Shown in pieces: positions 37,301 through 52,300 of a stretch of DNA of 64,000 bases. Made by a program: the position numbers and the translations under genes. This DNA is from Luscinia megarhynchos. Its lineage: Eukaryota > Chordata > Aves > Passeriformes > Turdidae. Under the pieces are notes generated by a model. That model saw only the letters and a list, made by a program, of their open reading frames with translations, was not told the DNA's origin and did no database searches. The stretch lies in NCBI GenBank assembly GCA_034336665.1, contig CM067564.1, positions 43,166,975-43,230,974 of the forward strand. The letters are read 5' to 3'. Position 1 is the first letter of the stretch. Every line of letters starts with the position of its first letter.

Positions 37301-40300
37301 CAGAGCACTCTGCTCCTTTAAAATCTTTAGGGTTTTCCTGGAAAAGTCCAGCTGCTCCTGCTTTTCCAGACCCTCATCATTCCAATCAGCAATTTTGGGG
37401 AGGGAATGAGGGATTATATTCTGTGGGAAAACCAGGATGGGATTTTCCACCTCAGTGCTGACCTCAAGTTTGGAGCTCACCTTTTGTCCCACGGGTCCTC
37501 TGCTCCCGAAAAGTCCCATCATTCCCTTGGATCCAGCTTCTCCTTTGATCCCCTAAAATGTCATTAAATCCATTTTCAGCACCCACTCTCTGGAATTTGT
37601 CCATGGAAAAACCCATGGAGATCACAAAGATGAGCAAAAGCACCATTTCCATATCAAAATTCCATCCTGGGGGTTGAAAAGAAAGCCACCAGTGCCAGGA
37701 TTTGGCAGGAATCTCTGGGAATTATTATGGAAAAGATTCCTTGCCTGGTGGTGGGGATTGAAGGAAAACAGGCAGGAAGGGGGTTTGGATCCTTGGGATC
37801 CAATCTATGCCAAAAATCCAGGAGAAGACCCTGCTGGGGCTGGAGATTCCACTCTCCAAAGTCATCCAGATATTTCTCCAAGAGGAAATACTTGTATGTG
37901 ATTTTATGGAATTTTTACAAATTATTTTTCATGGATTATTTTTTTCTGGAATATTTTTTAGGGGAATATTTTTAAATGTATTTTTTAATGGAGTATTTTT
38001 AATGGGTTATTTCTTATGGAGTATTTTTTATGGAGCATTTTCTTATGGAGTATTTTTAATGGGTTATTTTTTATGGAGTATTTTTATGAATTTTTAAAAT
38101 GGAGTATTTTAATGGAGTATTTTTAATGGAGCACTTTTTATGGAGCATTTTCTTATGGAGTATTTTTAATGGGTTATTTTTTATGGAGTATTTTTAAATG
38201 AATTTTTTAAATGGAGTATTTTAAATGGAGTATTTTTAATGGAGCATTTTTAATGGAGTATTTTTAATGGGTTATTTTTTATGGAGTATTTTTTATGGAG
38301 CATTTTCTTATGGAGCATTTTTAATTGGTTATTTTTTATGGAGTATTTTTAAATGAATTTTTTAAATGGAGTATTTTTAATGGAGTATTTTTTATGGAGC
38401 ATTTTCTTATGGAGTATTTTTAATGGGTTATTTTTTATGGAGTATTTTTTATGAGTTTTTTAAATTTAGTATTTTAATGGAGTATTTTTATGGAGTATTT
38501 TTAATGGGTTATTTCTTATGGAGTATTTTTAATGGGTTATATTTTATGGAGTATTTTTAATGGAGCTTTTTTAATGGAGTATTTTTAATGGAGCATTTTT
38601 TATGGAGTGTTTTTCATCAGAGTCCAATCTGACAAATAAAATATACATAATTTTATCCAACTTCAAATCACAGGAACGTCCCCTAAATGGGAGAATCTTC
38701 AAGAGTTTCCTTCATTTTGGGAACCTGAGCAGTGGGATCAGGAAAGGGAAGGATCTGCCCCTTTCCCAAGGTTTATGCCCACCTTGGATCAGACAATTCC
38801 CACCTGGGCTACACCTGGATGCAGCTTCCCATGGGAATTAACAGGAGCTGAATGTGTCACTGCTGCTGCAGGAACTTCAGTTTATTCAGCCCTGGGTCAG
38901 GCTGTGAAGCCAAAGCCATTTCCATTTCCGTGAGATGGAGATTGGGATGAGCAGGGCACGGAGATGGCAGCTGTGACTCAGCTGGGAGTGGGAGAATTCC
39001 GTGATTCCTCCCAGGAAAAGGGGACCTGGATGAGCTCTGGGGGAGCAGAGGGAGAGGGAGGAGCTCTGCCAGCACCCAGGGGACACAGCAGGGACATGGG
39101 AACCCTCTGAGCCTTGCCAGGAGAATTCCAGAGGCTCCAGAGCAGGGGGAGCTCCTGGAGGGAGAGTGGGATGTGGGAATGGCATGGTGGCATTTCCCAG
39201 TGGGACACCTGAGAAATGGGATGTGCTTGGTGTCCCCTGCCCCTGCCCAGCCCCTCCTCTCCCTGCCCGTGCCAGAGCGGGGTGTGGCTGTGTTTTCCAG
39301 CAGAGACTGGAGAATCCCAGGATGGTTTGGGATGGAGGTGACTGAAAATCGCCCAGCTCCAATCCCAGCCGTGGGACACCTTCCACCATCCCAGGGTGCT
39401 CCAAGCCTCATCCAACCTGGCCTTGGACACTTCCAGGGATCCAGGGCCATCTGTAATTTTTCTAGGAATTCCATTCACCACCCTCAGTCCCTTCCTCACA
39501 GGCTTTGGGAAGTTCCCACCTTTTCTCCTACAGGTCCGTCCTCTCCCTTCTCGCCTTTGTCTCCATCAAAACCTGGCAGGCCCTGCTCACCCTGAAAGGA
39601 AAACCAGGAATTTTTCCACTTCTCCTGGAAGGATCCAGCAGGATCCAAGTTCTGACCCCGAGCAGGGAAGGGGAAGTTTGGAAAGTCAAACTTACAGGAT
39701 CTCCTTTGGTGCCTTTGTAGCCCTGGGGCCCAAAAATAGTCATGGATTCACCCTGGAGAAAGGAGAGACAGGGAAAGGGATTCACTGGGAGCTCATGGAT
39801 CCCACTGGGAATGCAACATTAATTGTTAGGGTTAATCACCCTTAATTAAAAGGGACACTTCATGGAGGTGTCCAGGAAACTCCAAATCCTGAGGTTTCCT
39901 AGTGACCTATTGTTCCTAAAAATGTTGAAGTTATCCCAGTGCAGCTCTTCTGGATGAAAAAGGACAATGGGATCATTCTCTCATCCCAGGCTGCCAGTGC
40001 TGGGACAAATTTCTGAATGGAAATGTTCAACAGGATCATTCCCTGATGGCAGGCTGCCATGCTGGGACAGATTCCATGATAGAAAAGGACAATGGGATCA
40101 TTCCCTGATGCCAGGCTGCCATGCTGGGACAGATTCCATGATGGAAATGGGCAATGGGATCATTCCAGGAGTGCCACGTGGCTTTGTCACTCAGCTGTCA
40201 GGATTCCCAGCTTTTCCCAGCTGTGGGAAGTAGCAGGATAAGGAATGGAGCTGTCCATGGTGTCCGGGTTTATGGATGCAGTGGGAGCTGAGGAAGGGGA

Positions 40301-43300
40301 GTGGCACTGAGGTCACCCCTCAGAGGGAGGTTTTGGGGGGGTGACACCCCCAAAGTGTCACCCCTGGGAACCCCACGGGCACATCCTGAGCTCCTCAGAG
40401 AGTGGAATCCAGGCTTTTCCAAGGAATGTCTCTGCTCTGGAGAAGGGATGGCTGTGTCTCCAAAGGGATGAGGCAGCTGGAAAAGAATTCCCTTCACTCA
40501 ACTCCCTTCAGTGCAAATATTCTGAAATATACTGATCTTTTATATATATATATATATAATATAGATCCTGATCCTTCTTATCCAAAATATCCTGCTCTAT
40601 CCTGATGATATTCTACAAATATTCCTGATCTGGGTGATTTGACCTGGCTGGGGTTTTACCAGCTCCACATCTGCCAATATTCCCAAAAATCCCACATTTT
40701 TTGACTCTGTCCAACCCTCACTACAGGACCCTGCCCAAATTCTGGTTTCATACACATTCCTGCTTCCCAGCGCTCTAACAGAGGCAGGATAGGGGCTCAA
40801 CAAATTTGGGGAATAAAAGAGAGACTAAAAATCCTGCCCTGGGATTCATGGAGTTATTCCCACATGGATCCAGGGAGAAAGAGATGGAAAATTAAGCAGC
40901 AATAATCAACTGGAACAAACCCAAGTTTTTCCCTCCTGCTCCTGTTTTATCTCTGGTTCCACCTTATCTTTTGTGGAGGCATCCTTTGGAAAATGCATCC
41001 CGCATTCCTTGGCTCGGGACACGAAGCAAATTAAGAATTGATTGTTCTCCTTTCCAGAGGAGCTTCCTCGGAGACAAATGGGCCTTAATCACCCGATATT
41101 GTGTGACTCAAGGGCGGCATCATCTCGGAGCTTTTTCCAAACCTCATTTTCCAACGAGCCATTCCAGCCAGGAAGGAACTTAACAAAATGCTGGGCACGA
41201 GTTCAGCCGTTTCTGAGCATTTTCCAGGAGCACTTGAGGAGTTATTTTCCCATTACCTGTCAGGAGCCAGCTCGGGCTGGTGGAAATTAAGGTTGGCTTT
41301 GGGGTCAGCTGCTTCATTCCAAAAATCAGGGGGAATTTTCTTCCTCTCTTAATTCAGGATTTTTGTGCCCCAGCAAATCGTTCCCAAAATTACTTTATTT
41401 TTTTTGTCTTTTTGTCTTTTTTTTTTTTTTTCTGCTTTGTAGAATCCCGTCAAATCCACTCCACAAACTCAGCTCTGAGATATGTTTCCAGTGCAAGGAT
41501 GGAATTTAAAAAAAAAAGATTTTAACTGGTGGAGACCCCCAAAAAGGAGGGGGAGAATCCAGGTGTTGTATCCTCCTCATTTCCTAGGCACCACAAGGAG
41601 AGGATGGATTCAGACTTTTCTTGGAGCCACACAGTGAAAGGAAAACCCCAAAAAATCTGGAATGTCCTTACTCGTTCTCCCTTTGGTCCCAGAAGTCCCC
41701 GATCACCCTAAAAACAGGAAAAAAGAAGAAAAAAGGTGAATTATTCCCTTTTTATTCCCTCTCGTGTTGCTCAGGCCATTGATTCCCACTCTAAGCCACT
41801 AAAACCCAAAGTCTGATCCTCTGGACACTCTGGAAAACCCTCAGCTCGCCATGAAATGTGGAAACCCCAAATTCATGGCATTGGATAATAAAACCCCAGA
41901 GGGCTGAGGTGGTTTTCCTGACTCCATGCTCAATACAACATGGAATTATTGCTGGATTTCCCATCCCAATGGGATTCAGCATCCAAAAAATGAAGGATTC
42001 CCCAAATTTCTCCCTCAAATTTTTAAATGGAATCTGTGTGGAATAGGAGCTGGAGTGCAGAGCACACGAGGCTGATCCAGGGGCTCTCCCAGTTTATTCC
42101 CAGGAGATCCTGGGATGATTCCCAAAGCCTGATCCAGAGCTTTCTCATTTTATTCCCAGGAGATTCTGGGATTATTCCCAAAGCCTGATCCAGGGTTCTC
42201 CAAATCTAAATCCAGGAGATTCTGGGATTATTCCCAAAGCCTGATCCAGGGTTCTCCAAATCTAAATCCAGGAGATTCTGGGATTATTCCCAAAGCCTGA
42301 TCCAGAGGTTTCTCATTTTATTCCCAGGAGATCCTGGGATTATTCCCAAAGGCTGATCCAGGGATTCTCCCAGTCCATTCCCAGTTGATGCTGGGATTAT
42401 TCCCAAAGGTTGATCCAGGGTTCTTCCAGTTTATTCCAGGAAATTCTGGGATTATTCCCAAAGCCTGATCCAGGGTTCTCCAAATCTAAATCCAGGAGAT
42501 TCTGGGATTATTCCCAAAGCCTGATCCAGGGTTCTCTCAGTCCATTTCCAGGAGATTCTGGGATTATTCCCAAAGGCTGATCCAGGGATTCTCCCAGTCC
42601 ATTCCCAGTTGATGTTGGGATTATTCCCAAAGGTTGATCCAGGGTTCTTCCAGTTTATTCCAGGAAATTCTGGGATTATTCCCAAAGGCTGATCCAGGGG
42701 CTCTCCCAGTTTATTCCCAGGAGATTCTGGGATTATTCCTAAAGGCTGATCCAGGGTTCTCCAAGTCTAAATCCAAGAGATTGTGGGATTATTCCCAAAG
42801 GCTGATCCAGGGTTCTCCCAGTTTATTCCCAGTTGATCCTGGGATTATTCCCACTGGTTTAAAAGGGCAGCTGCTCCCACAACACTGGGGCACCATGTGG
42901 AGAAGACAAGAGTTGTAGAGATAAGAATTTTAGAGATAAAAGCTGTAGATAAAATCAGTTCTTACTCTTTGGCCTTTCACACCTGGGAAGCCTTTTGGAC
43001 CCTGGAAAAACACATTAAAAACTTGTGAGGATCCACAATAACAGCAGAAAGTGGGAAAGTTGGGAAAGAGCAGCCTCCATCCAAAGGCAGAGCTGCTTCC
43101 AGGGATGGGCTCCAGCATGGAAAAACAGCTGGAAGAACCAGCACAGGAGCTCCCACCACCAGGATCTCCTGGAGGGTGGATAGATTCAGCCCAATTCCCT
43201 CATTTTGAGAACCCCACTGGGAATTTTGGACCCTCAACAACAAGGAAGAGCTGGCTTGCTCCAAGAGGTTCCTCCAAGGTGGAGGTGGATCCTTGATGGG

Positions 43301-46300
43301 GATCTCCAGATCCCTTGGAGGCCAAGCCAGGATGGGAAGCAAATTTGGAGAGGCCAAAAGCCATTGTGGTCACCCCTGTTTGCTAAATTCATAGGAATGT
43401 GCAGGAATTTCCATCTGCAGGGAAACTGAGGGTGCTCCAAGCCTCATCCAACCTGGCCTTGGACACTTCCAGGGATCCAGGAACAGCCACAGTTTTTCTG
43501 GGAATTCTGTGCCAGGGCCTCCCCACCCTCACAGAGAAGGATTTCTTCCCAATATCCCATTTATCCCTGCTTTATTCCAGTTTAAAGCCATTCCCTCATT
43601 TCCTATTATTAAAAAATCCTCTTCCTTTCATTCCATGAAAAATAGCAGTCTAATAAATAATAATTAATAAATAATAAGGATTTTATCCAAATTCCAGCTG
43701 TCATTTGTGTCTCCCCTCACTCAGCCCCTTCCAGCTGAAATTCCTGAAATTTCCACAGACCTGAAAAAAGCAGGGAGGGACTGATATTCCAGGAGAGCTT
43801 CAAAACCTTGGGATGAGCCACCCAAATGGACAAGGACAGTAAGAAATTCACAGGATTTCCACTCCCTCATCCCACTGGAATTGAGGTTCCCAAATCTCCA
43901 TTTCCCACTGGAATAATCCTGTTTTATTTCTCTGGTGGCTTGTGGGGGTTTTGCCAGCCATGGATCCGTGGTTTGCCCAGAACACTCACCATCATTCCAG
44001 GGGGACCCCGCATTCCCACGATGCCCTCGTCACCCTGGGGGATGCAGAGGGGCAGGGCTGGAAACCAGGATTGCAGCACAGGGGGAACCCCAGACCCACA
44101 AACCATCCTGCTGGGAACGGGGCAGGCAGAATTCCCTGTCCCCAGAGGTCCAACCCCTTTATCCCTGTGTTGGGTTGATGTGGCCAGCAATGTGAATTCT
44201 GTCCCCATCTGCTGCAGCCAGGTGTGGCAGTGCCCTTATCTCCTGGCACACATTATCTGCTCATGGGCCAGCTTTAAACCAGCTGGGCAATCATCTTTAT
44301 CTTTGCCACAGCCCATCCTCCCTCCAGGAGATATCTCCTGTTCATGGCCATGGAGTCCCAGGGCATGACTGATCAAATTCCATCATCCCACTGGGAGATG
44401 CTCCAGCCAGGGCAGGAGCCAAGCCTTTCCTACCCAGAGAAAAACTGAGATTTGGGACACCAAGGCACCTTCTTTCCACTGGATTCCAGAGGAAAACCAG
44501 ACCTTTCCACATCATCCCTGGAGCTTCAGAGGAAACTGCACCTTCTCCAGGAGCACTGCTCCAGCTGAACCACATCTGCCACTGCAGGAGGATGCAGCCA
44601 CCATTGAATGGGACTGCTGCCAACACCCTGCCTGACTGACGGGTGTCAGCTTGGATTCTGACTCTGGCAGGGTTTGGGATTGTTCTGTGTAATACTGCAT
44701 TTCTATTTTAATTTTCCTAGCAGAGAATTGTTATTCCTAATTCCCATCTCTTTGTCTGAGAGCCCCTTAATTTCAAAATTGACAATAATTTGGAGGAAGG
44801 GGGTTTACATTCTCCATTTCAAAGAGAGGTTCCTGCTTTTCTTGGCAGACACCTGTCCTTCACACCAGGACATCCCTCCATCAGGATTTGGTGCCAGGTG
44901 TTTTTATGGACTGGGATGAAAGAGCTGTAGGGTCCATGAAGGTCTTGTATGACCTCCTTGAATTCACCCTACAGGACCTGCCTTTAAACCTCAGGAATTG
45001 CCCAAATTCCAAATAACTGATCTCCAAAAAATTCCAAATTTAGGCCTCCCATATGAAACCAAGGCAACTGAGATCCTGGGACTTAGCTTCATGCCAGAAT
45101 CAGAAGAGCATAAACATTATTCCATCATTTCCTTTGGATAATGAAGCTCCAGCAGGGTTTACCCACAGCTGTTGACACTTTCAGGGAGCGTTTTTTGGAG
45201 ACAGGGCCATAAAATCCTGATTTATTTGTGGGACAGCACTGGAGCAGCAAATTTAAACAAATTTAAATGGCCTCCAATTCTGATTCCGTCTTTGCCAGAA
45301 GGAGACCAAAACTTCTCAGGGATAGGAGGAAAAGGGAATTTCGCTGCCTTCAGGAATTTCTGGGATGGGTGGGAGGCAGGTGATGGATCAAGCTGCCTCC
45401 AAAGGGGGCTGAGGGCTTCAGGAAAAAAGTCTGGAATATTTATGGATGGACCTACCCGAGGGCCAGGGAATCCATGGGGACCTTTGGGGCCAGCAGCTCC
45501 AACTCCAGCTTCTCCCTGGAAAACAGAGAATTCCAGAGGTGTCACTTGGAGCAGGGAAACCCCAGCACACAATTCCTGATGAGTTTGTCAGAATTGAAGT
45601 CCCAGAAAGACTCAGGAGACTCAATTCCATGGATTTCCTGCTGTTCTCCCTGGAGGGTGCTCCAGCAACCATGGGAGGAAGGGAGTGAGGGTGGAATGGG
45701 ATGAAGTAGGATGGGGTCAGGGATGAGGAGCCAGGAAAAGGGAAGGATTTGCCCATTTTCCCACTCCCATCCCAGGATTTCTGCTCATGACTTTCCTGGG
45801 AAGGTGGCACTGACCTTGTTGCCTTTGGGCCCAGGTGTCCCAGGAATTCCCTGTAGGACAAGGAGAACAAAATAAAAGGGAGGATTTGCTTTGGAAGTAC
45901 TCAGTGCTCTCCTATCCCAACATTCCCAGAGGATCAAAGCCCATCCAGCCCAGACCCCTCATCCATCCCTCCCAAAAGGCACAGGGAATCAAATCCACCT
46001 CCTTTCCTGGGGATCCTGATGGTCCCATGGGCCCAGGAAATCCACTCCGGCCTCTCCTCCCACGTTCCCCCTGGAAAACAAAACTTGTTGAGAGGAGAAC
46101 ACACAGCTGGGAAAGGTCCTGATTTCCCTGACCCAGACAAAAACTGGTGATCCCAGCGTTCTCTGCACTGGCAGGAATTTCCTTGTGGAAAGGGTGGCAT
46201 TGGAAGGGGCTGCCCAGGGAGGTTGGGAGATGTCCAAGGAATTCCTGGATGTGGCACTCCCTGGGGATTTGGCACAGCCTGGACTCCATGCCCTTGGAGG

Positions 46301-49300
46301 GCTCTCCCAACCTCAGTGATCCTGTGATTCCTCCCTTTATTCCCAGGGATTAAAGACCTCACAATTCCAGCTGCCATCCCCATGCCAAGGCCACTCCTTC
46401 CCAGTCCTCTGGTCACACCATCAAATTCCCAGGAAGAACAACTTCCTGAGATCCACTGTTTTCTTTTGGAACCTGAGGATCATCCCATCCTTCTAATCAT
46501 TCCCAGTACCTTCCCTTTCCCAACTGGGATTTGTTCCCACTTTTCTGGCTCAGGGAGACCTGGAGCTGTGGGGGGTTTGACCCACCTGGCACGGACAGTT
46601 TGCTCACTGTGGTCACCCTGAGGTGACAAGCACCACCCACAGTGTCCCCTCACCTTCTGTCCTGGAATTCCAGGCACGCCTGGAGCCCCTCTGTCCCCCT
46701 GGGATCCGGGAGTGCCAGCGTGGCCGCGAATTCCTTGGATGCCCTGAGCTCCTGGAGGTCCTGGGGCCCCTGGCTCGCCCTGGGGAGGGGATCACAAGGA
46801 ATTGGGATACTGAGGACACTGCTGAAGGCCTAGGCAGATCTTAGCCAGGCCTTTTCTCAGGTTCTGAGTTCTTTTTCTCTTTCTGGGACGATTTTTCCCA
46901 GGCTGAATCAGTTTCTCAGTTCTGGCCTGAGCCTTTCCCAGGATGATAATTTTCTTGTAAATAGAAAAGAATTAATAAACAGAGATTAGCACCTGGTGTT
47001 GACTGAGGGACAGTTTGTGACTACAGGAGATGTTTTCTCCTATTGTCCAATGAACTGCTGTCCCATTTGAGTTTTGTGAACCACTCTATAAATATGGTTC
47101 AGTTTTTCAATAAAATGCTTTTTTCTCCTAATCAAAAAGTCAGTCATTATTATCCTCCACTCTCTGCAAATTGCAACAGGATACTGGGTGGGATTTGCTG
47201 GAAGAAGTCTGGGATGTCTCCTTGAATTCCCATGACCACAGCAAGGAATTTGGGACACCACTTCCAGTCCTGATCCATGAGGAGATGGAGAAATTGTCAT
47301 TGAACTTTGGGATGTCCTTTCTTCCCAAAAGGATTTTTCTGTGGCTAAATAAGGACAGAGCTTTAGCTCCTGACCTGTGGTGAATTCAAACATTGCAGGG
47401 ACCCTTGGAACTCATTCCTGCTGAGCCCACAATTCCCTGGATTATTTCCCCCCCCTCCCCCGCCTGAGGATGCCTGGGCTGATTGCAGAGAGGTCTGCCC
47501 AAACCTTTCCATGAATCTGTATTTATCCTCAGGATCTCCCTTTGGAGGACACAGAGCATTCCCTCCATCCCAAATCCTCCTCCTGCCTTTCCAGGATGAT
47601 TTTGGTGCTTTCTCTTTGTAGCCACTTCCATGCTCCACACCCAGCAGTGGAAAACCAGGATGACACAGAGGAAAAACCCAGGGAAAAACAAAAATCCAAG
47701 CGAGATCCAAGCCTACCTTAAATCCAGGTGGCCCAGCCTGGCCAATGGGACCTCTGAACCCAATTCCTGGTTCTCCCTGTGAAAGGAAAAGTCAGGAAAA
47801 ATCAGGAATTCTCCTTCCAGTGTAAACCCAGCACAGGGAGGGTTTGGTTTGTGCTGCTCCAGCTTAAATCCCACAGAGCTGATCCCATTCCAAGGGTTCC
47901 TACAGAGCCCTCATCTCCTCTGGATGGTCTGAGCTGGAGAGACAAAGCTGCTGGGAATCAGCTTTGGAAAATCTTTGGAATATTCCTGGGAATTGTATCC
48001 CAGGATTCTGGGTCTGATTCATTCCCTGGCACTGCTCATTCCCAAGGTGTCCTGTCTGTGGAATCCTCCTGGAATATTCCTGGACACTGATCCCAAGATG
48101 GAAAAAGGAGGAAAAGTCACCCCAGGCTGGCACCAACTTTTTCCTTTACCTTCTGACCTTCTTCCCCTCTGTCTCCTTTGGTGCCCTGGGGAATAAAGAG
48201 AGGATTCTGAGGTCATGGAATTGTCTGAGCAAGAGATTTCCAAGGATTATCTGCCTGGAATGAGGGGGAAAAATCTGGGAAAACACCCAGATTCCATGGA
48301 ATTCAGTGGTGAGATGAGAGAGGACATCAAATGCCCCTCTTAGGTTGGTGTCTGGGTGAGTGGCACCAATCTCTACTTCAATTATTTGGATTTTTGTCTA
48401 ATTTTAATGCAATGGCTTTAAAATCATTAATTAAAAATTTCAAACACCAAAATAATTAATTTATATTTATTTAATTACTTTGGTATCATGCACTGTTTTC
48501 TCCTATCCTGACTCTCCATAATAAATGGAGATTCAGCTTCTCCATAATAAATAATCTTGATGAAGATTTTTTTTTCCAAATTATTAACCAATAGCAAACA
48601 ATTTTTATATTAATATTTTTGGTTTGCCATCATTAATCCTGCTGGACAAAGGTTCATCCACAGCTCTGTAATTCCTTACATTTAATGCATGGACATTCCA
48701 GGTTTGGGATTGGATCCAGCCCCACCCAGGCTGCTCTTGGAGGAAATTCCCAAATAAACTTTGGAGCTGATTCCAGCACTCACCTTCTCTCCAGGCTCTC
48801 CCACATCCCCAGGCTGTCCCTGCAAGACAAAATTCCCTTTTCAGCCACTTCTCCTCCCTCCTTTTCTCCCAGGATTCCATCCAAAAATTCCCCATGGGAT
48901 TCTGCCTTTTGCCAGCTCTCCCTTTCTCCTGAAATTCTGTGTCCCATCCCCCCTGGATCTGCCACTTGCTCCCTATAAATTTTTAATGCCTAAAGTGTCT
49001 GTGAAATTAGGTTTTTTTGTGGCATTTTTTCCCATCCCTATCCTCATGCCAGGACTGGATTTTCCTTGTCCATCCCATCTTTTAGTTCTCTTATCCCACA
49101 GAAAATGAAAATTGGGAAACACCCCCTTGAATTTTCAGCATCATAGAACACAATAATTCCATCATAGAGGCTGGAAAAATTCCTCAAAAATCACTAAATC
49201 CAACCTTTAAATTTTGTATTTCCTCCTGAGCGTGGCAGGTGTGTGGAAAAAATGCTGGAATTTGGGAGCAAAACCCCCAGGAAGGTTTGGGGATAAAGGT

Positions 49301-52300
49301 GGGAATGTGCCAATCCCAGAATTCTGGTTTGGAATTCTAGTTTCAAAGGATCAGGCTGGAAAATCCCATCCCTACCTTTTCTCCTTTATCTCCACGGGCT
49401 CCAGGAGCTCCCATTTCTCCCTGGAAAACAACCAATTTCCAGAATAATAAATCCCAAAAAATACACTATCCCAAGGAATTTTCCCTTCCCTCTTTGCACC
49501 TGGTGGGTGCTGCCCTCATTCCTGCTCCACTTTTTTGGCAAATATCCATGGAGGAATCCCTGATTTACCACAATGGATTGGGAATTATCCTGTGCAGGGG
49601 GATTGCAGAGAGAAAACCACAAATCCTGGAGCAAAGGCCATGGATAAGTGACAAATAAATGATTTCCCTATCCCAGGATGCTGCAGATGTTAAAGAATTC
49701 CATGAATTTGAAGGAGACAGGAGGAATTTCAATTTGGTTGAGGATTCCCAAAACACAAATCCCATGTTTGGATCAGCTGTCAAAAAAATTCCTGGAATTC
49801 CTGCTCATCACCAATGGCAAAATTGTTGACTTCATCTTGAATTTCCTGAATTTTTCCTGTGATTCCTCCGTTTCCAAAGTGAGGCAGCTCTGGGAAAATG
49901 GATCATTATCCTGGGAATGTGCATTAAAAAGTGGGATAAGAGCACCAACCTTGGGGCCACGGGAGGAGGGATCTGCTGGGCCACTTCCCTCCTTCTGCAA
50001 GGAAAAATGCACTGGGATGGGATGGGATGGGATCCATGGGATGTGATGGCATGGGATGGGATGGGATGGGATGGGATCTATGGGATGGGATGGGATCTAT
50101 GGGATGGGATGGGATGGGGATGGGATGGGATGGGATGGGATGGGATGGGATGGGATGGGATGGGATGGGATAGGATCTATGGGATGGGATGGGATGGGAT
50201 CTATGGGATGGGATCTATGGGATGGGATGGGATCTATGGGATGGGATGGGATGGGATCTATGGGATGGGATCCATAGGATGGGATGGGATCAATAGGATG
50301 AGATGGGATCCATGGGATGGGATCCAGGGGATGGGATCCCAGGGATGGGATAGGATTGGATCCATTGGATGGGACAGAATCCATGTGATGGAATCCATGG
50401 GATAAGATCCATGGGATGGGATCCATGGGATGGGATCCAGGGGATGGGATCCATGGGATGGGATCCAGGGGATGGGATCCATGGGATGGGATCCATGGGA
50501 TGGGATCCATTGGATGGGATAGGATTGGATCCATTGGATGGGACAGGATTGGATCCATTGGATGGGACAGAATCCATGTGATGGAATCCATGGGATAAGA
50601 TCCAGGGATGAGATCCATGGGATGGGATCCAGGGGATGGGATGGGATCCAGGGGATGGGATCCATGGGATGGGATCCATGGGATAGAGGAAAGGAGCAGC
50701 TGCCTCCTCCCTGGGATAAGAGCAGGACAGGAGGAATTCCATACCTTAATTCTCCTTGGATGATGAGGGCCTGGAAATGCCTTGGATTCAAAAAAGGAGA
50801 GGGAAGTGTGAGAGCAGCTGGAAAAACTTTTCCTTGAGCCATGGAAAAGACACCTCTGAGGAATGGGATGTGAGAATGGAAGTGGGGAATCCCAGAGGGA
50901 AGCTGGGGGCTTCCAGGGATCATCAGGATCCTTTGGAGGGTTCCTGGTTGGATTTGGGGTGGCCTCCAGGCTCCCAGTCTGCTCCAGCCTGGATGGGACA
51001 TCTGGGAGCTGCCAGGACCAAGGAATTCCTGAGCAATTCCTGAGGAATTCCGAGTTTTTGGCAATGGCACAGATATCCCATTTTAACCCTGGAATTTCTG
51101 GAGAAGGTGTGGATGAGCTCAGCTCATTCCTCCTGGGAATGCAGAGTGAGGGTCACTCCCTGCTTTCAAAGAAATCCATTCATGGGAAAACCATCCTGCA
51201 TTTTCAATCCTTAACTCCTGGGAATTAGAATTTTTGCTCTTAAATTTTATAAAAATAAAGGTTTTTTCCTCCCCCTTTCTGAGATCTTGTGCTAAAGATC
51301 CCTGGAATGTCCAGGAATGGGTAGGTTTATCACCACCCCCACAGGGAACTATCTTTGACATTCCAAGGGGATTTCCAGTTGTTCTGTTTTCCCCAAAAAA
51401 CCCAGATTATTCTGTTCCCTCATTTCCTTGGATAAATTAATGGAGAAGGATTTGTTTGTCCACTAAATACGGTTCCTGCAGCAGCTGTTTCCTGCTTTAT
51501 TTATCCCTAAAATTCCATATTCACCGTGTCTTTGTCCAGATGGGAAAACAGGGATCCACTTCCATCGCTCACCGTGGATCCCAACAGGGAATTTCCGAGC
51601 TCCTGGAGCACCGGGGGGATGAGCTGGGGATGGAGCCTCCAGGGAAGGGGCACTGCTGGATCCTGGATCACAGGGATGGCTCTGGAATGGGATCCTCATG
51701 GGGTGCCCCTCCTGTCCGGGAGATCTCCTGGATCGGTGCCTCGGCATCGCAGAGCCGTTGTCAGAATTCCCATTTTCCTGTGGGAAGGGAAATATGGACA
51801 AGGAATGGTTTAAAACCAACAGAGGAGAGAAGTGGATTGGATGGGATGGGATGGGATGGGATGGGATGGGATGGGATGGGATGGGATTGATTGGATTGGA
51901 TTGGATTGGACTGGACTGGATTGCATTGGGATTGGATTACATTGGAATGGATTGGATTTGATTGGGTGGGATTGGATTGAACTGCATTGGGTTGGATTGG
52001 ACTGGATCAGACAGGATTGGATTGGATTGGACTGGATTGGATGAGATGGGATTGGATGGGATTGGATGAGACTGGATTGGATGAGACTGGATTGGATGAG
52101 ACTGGATTGGATTACATTGGATTGGACTGGGTGGGATTGGATTGGGCTGGATTGGATTACATTGATTACATTTGATTGGACTGGATGGGATTGGATTGGA
52201 TTGGGTGGGATTGGACTGGATTGGACTGGATTGGATTGGACTGGACTGGATTGGGTTGGATTGGATTGGGTTGGATTACATTGGATTGGATTACATTGGA

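Noticed and set aside
44342..44626. Matching minus frames at 44342-44626 and 60565-60846 as a duplicated gene
   Set aside because: Both lie wholly inside the two solo LTRs and have no protein-family features.
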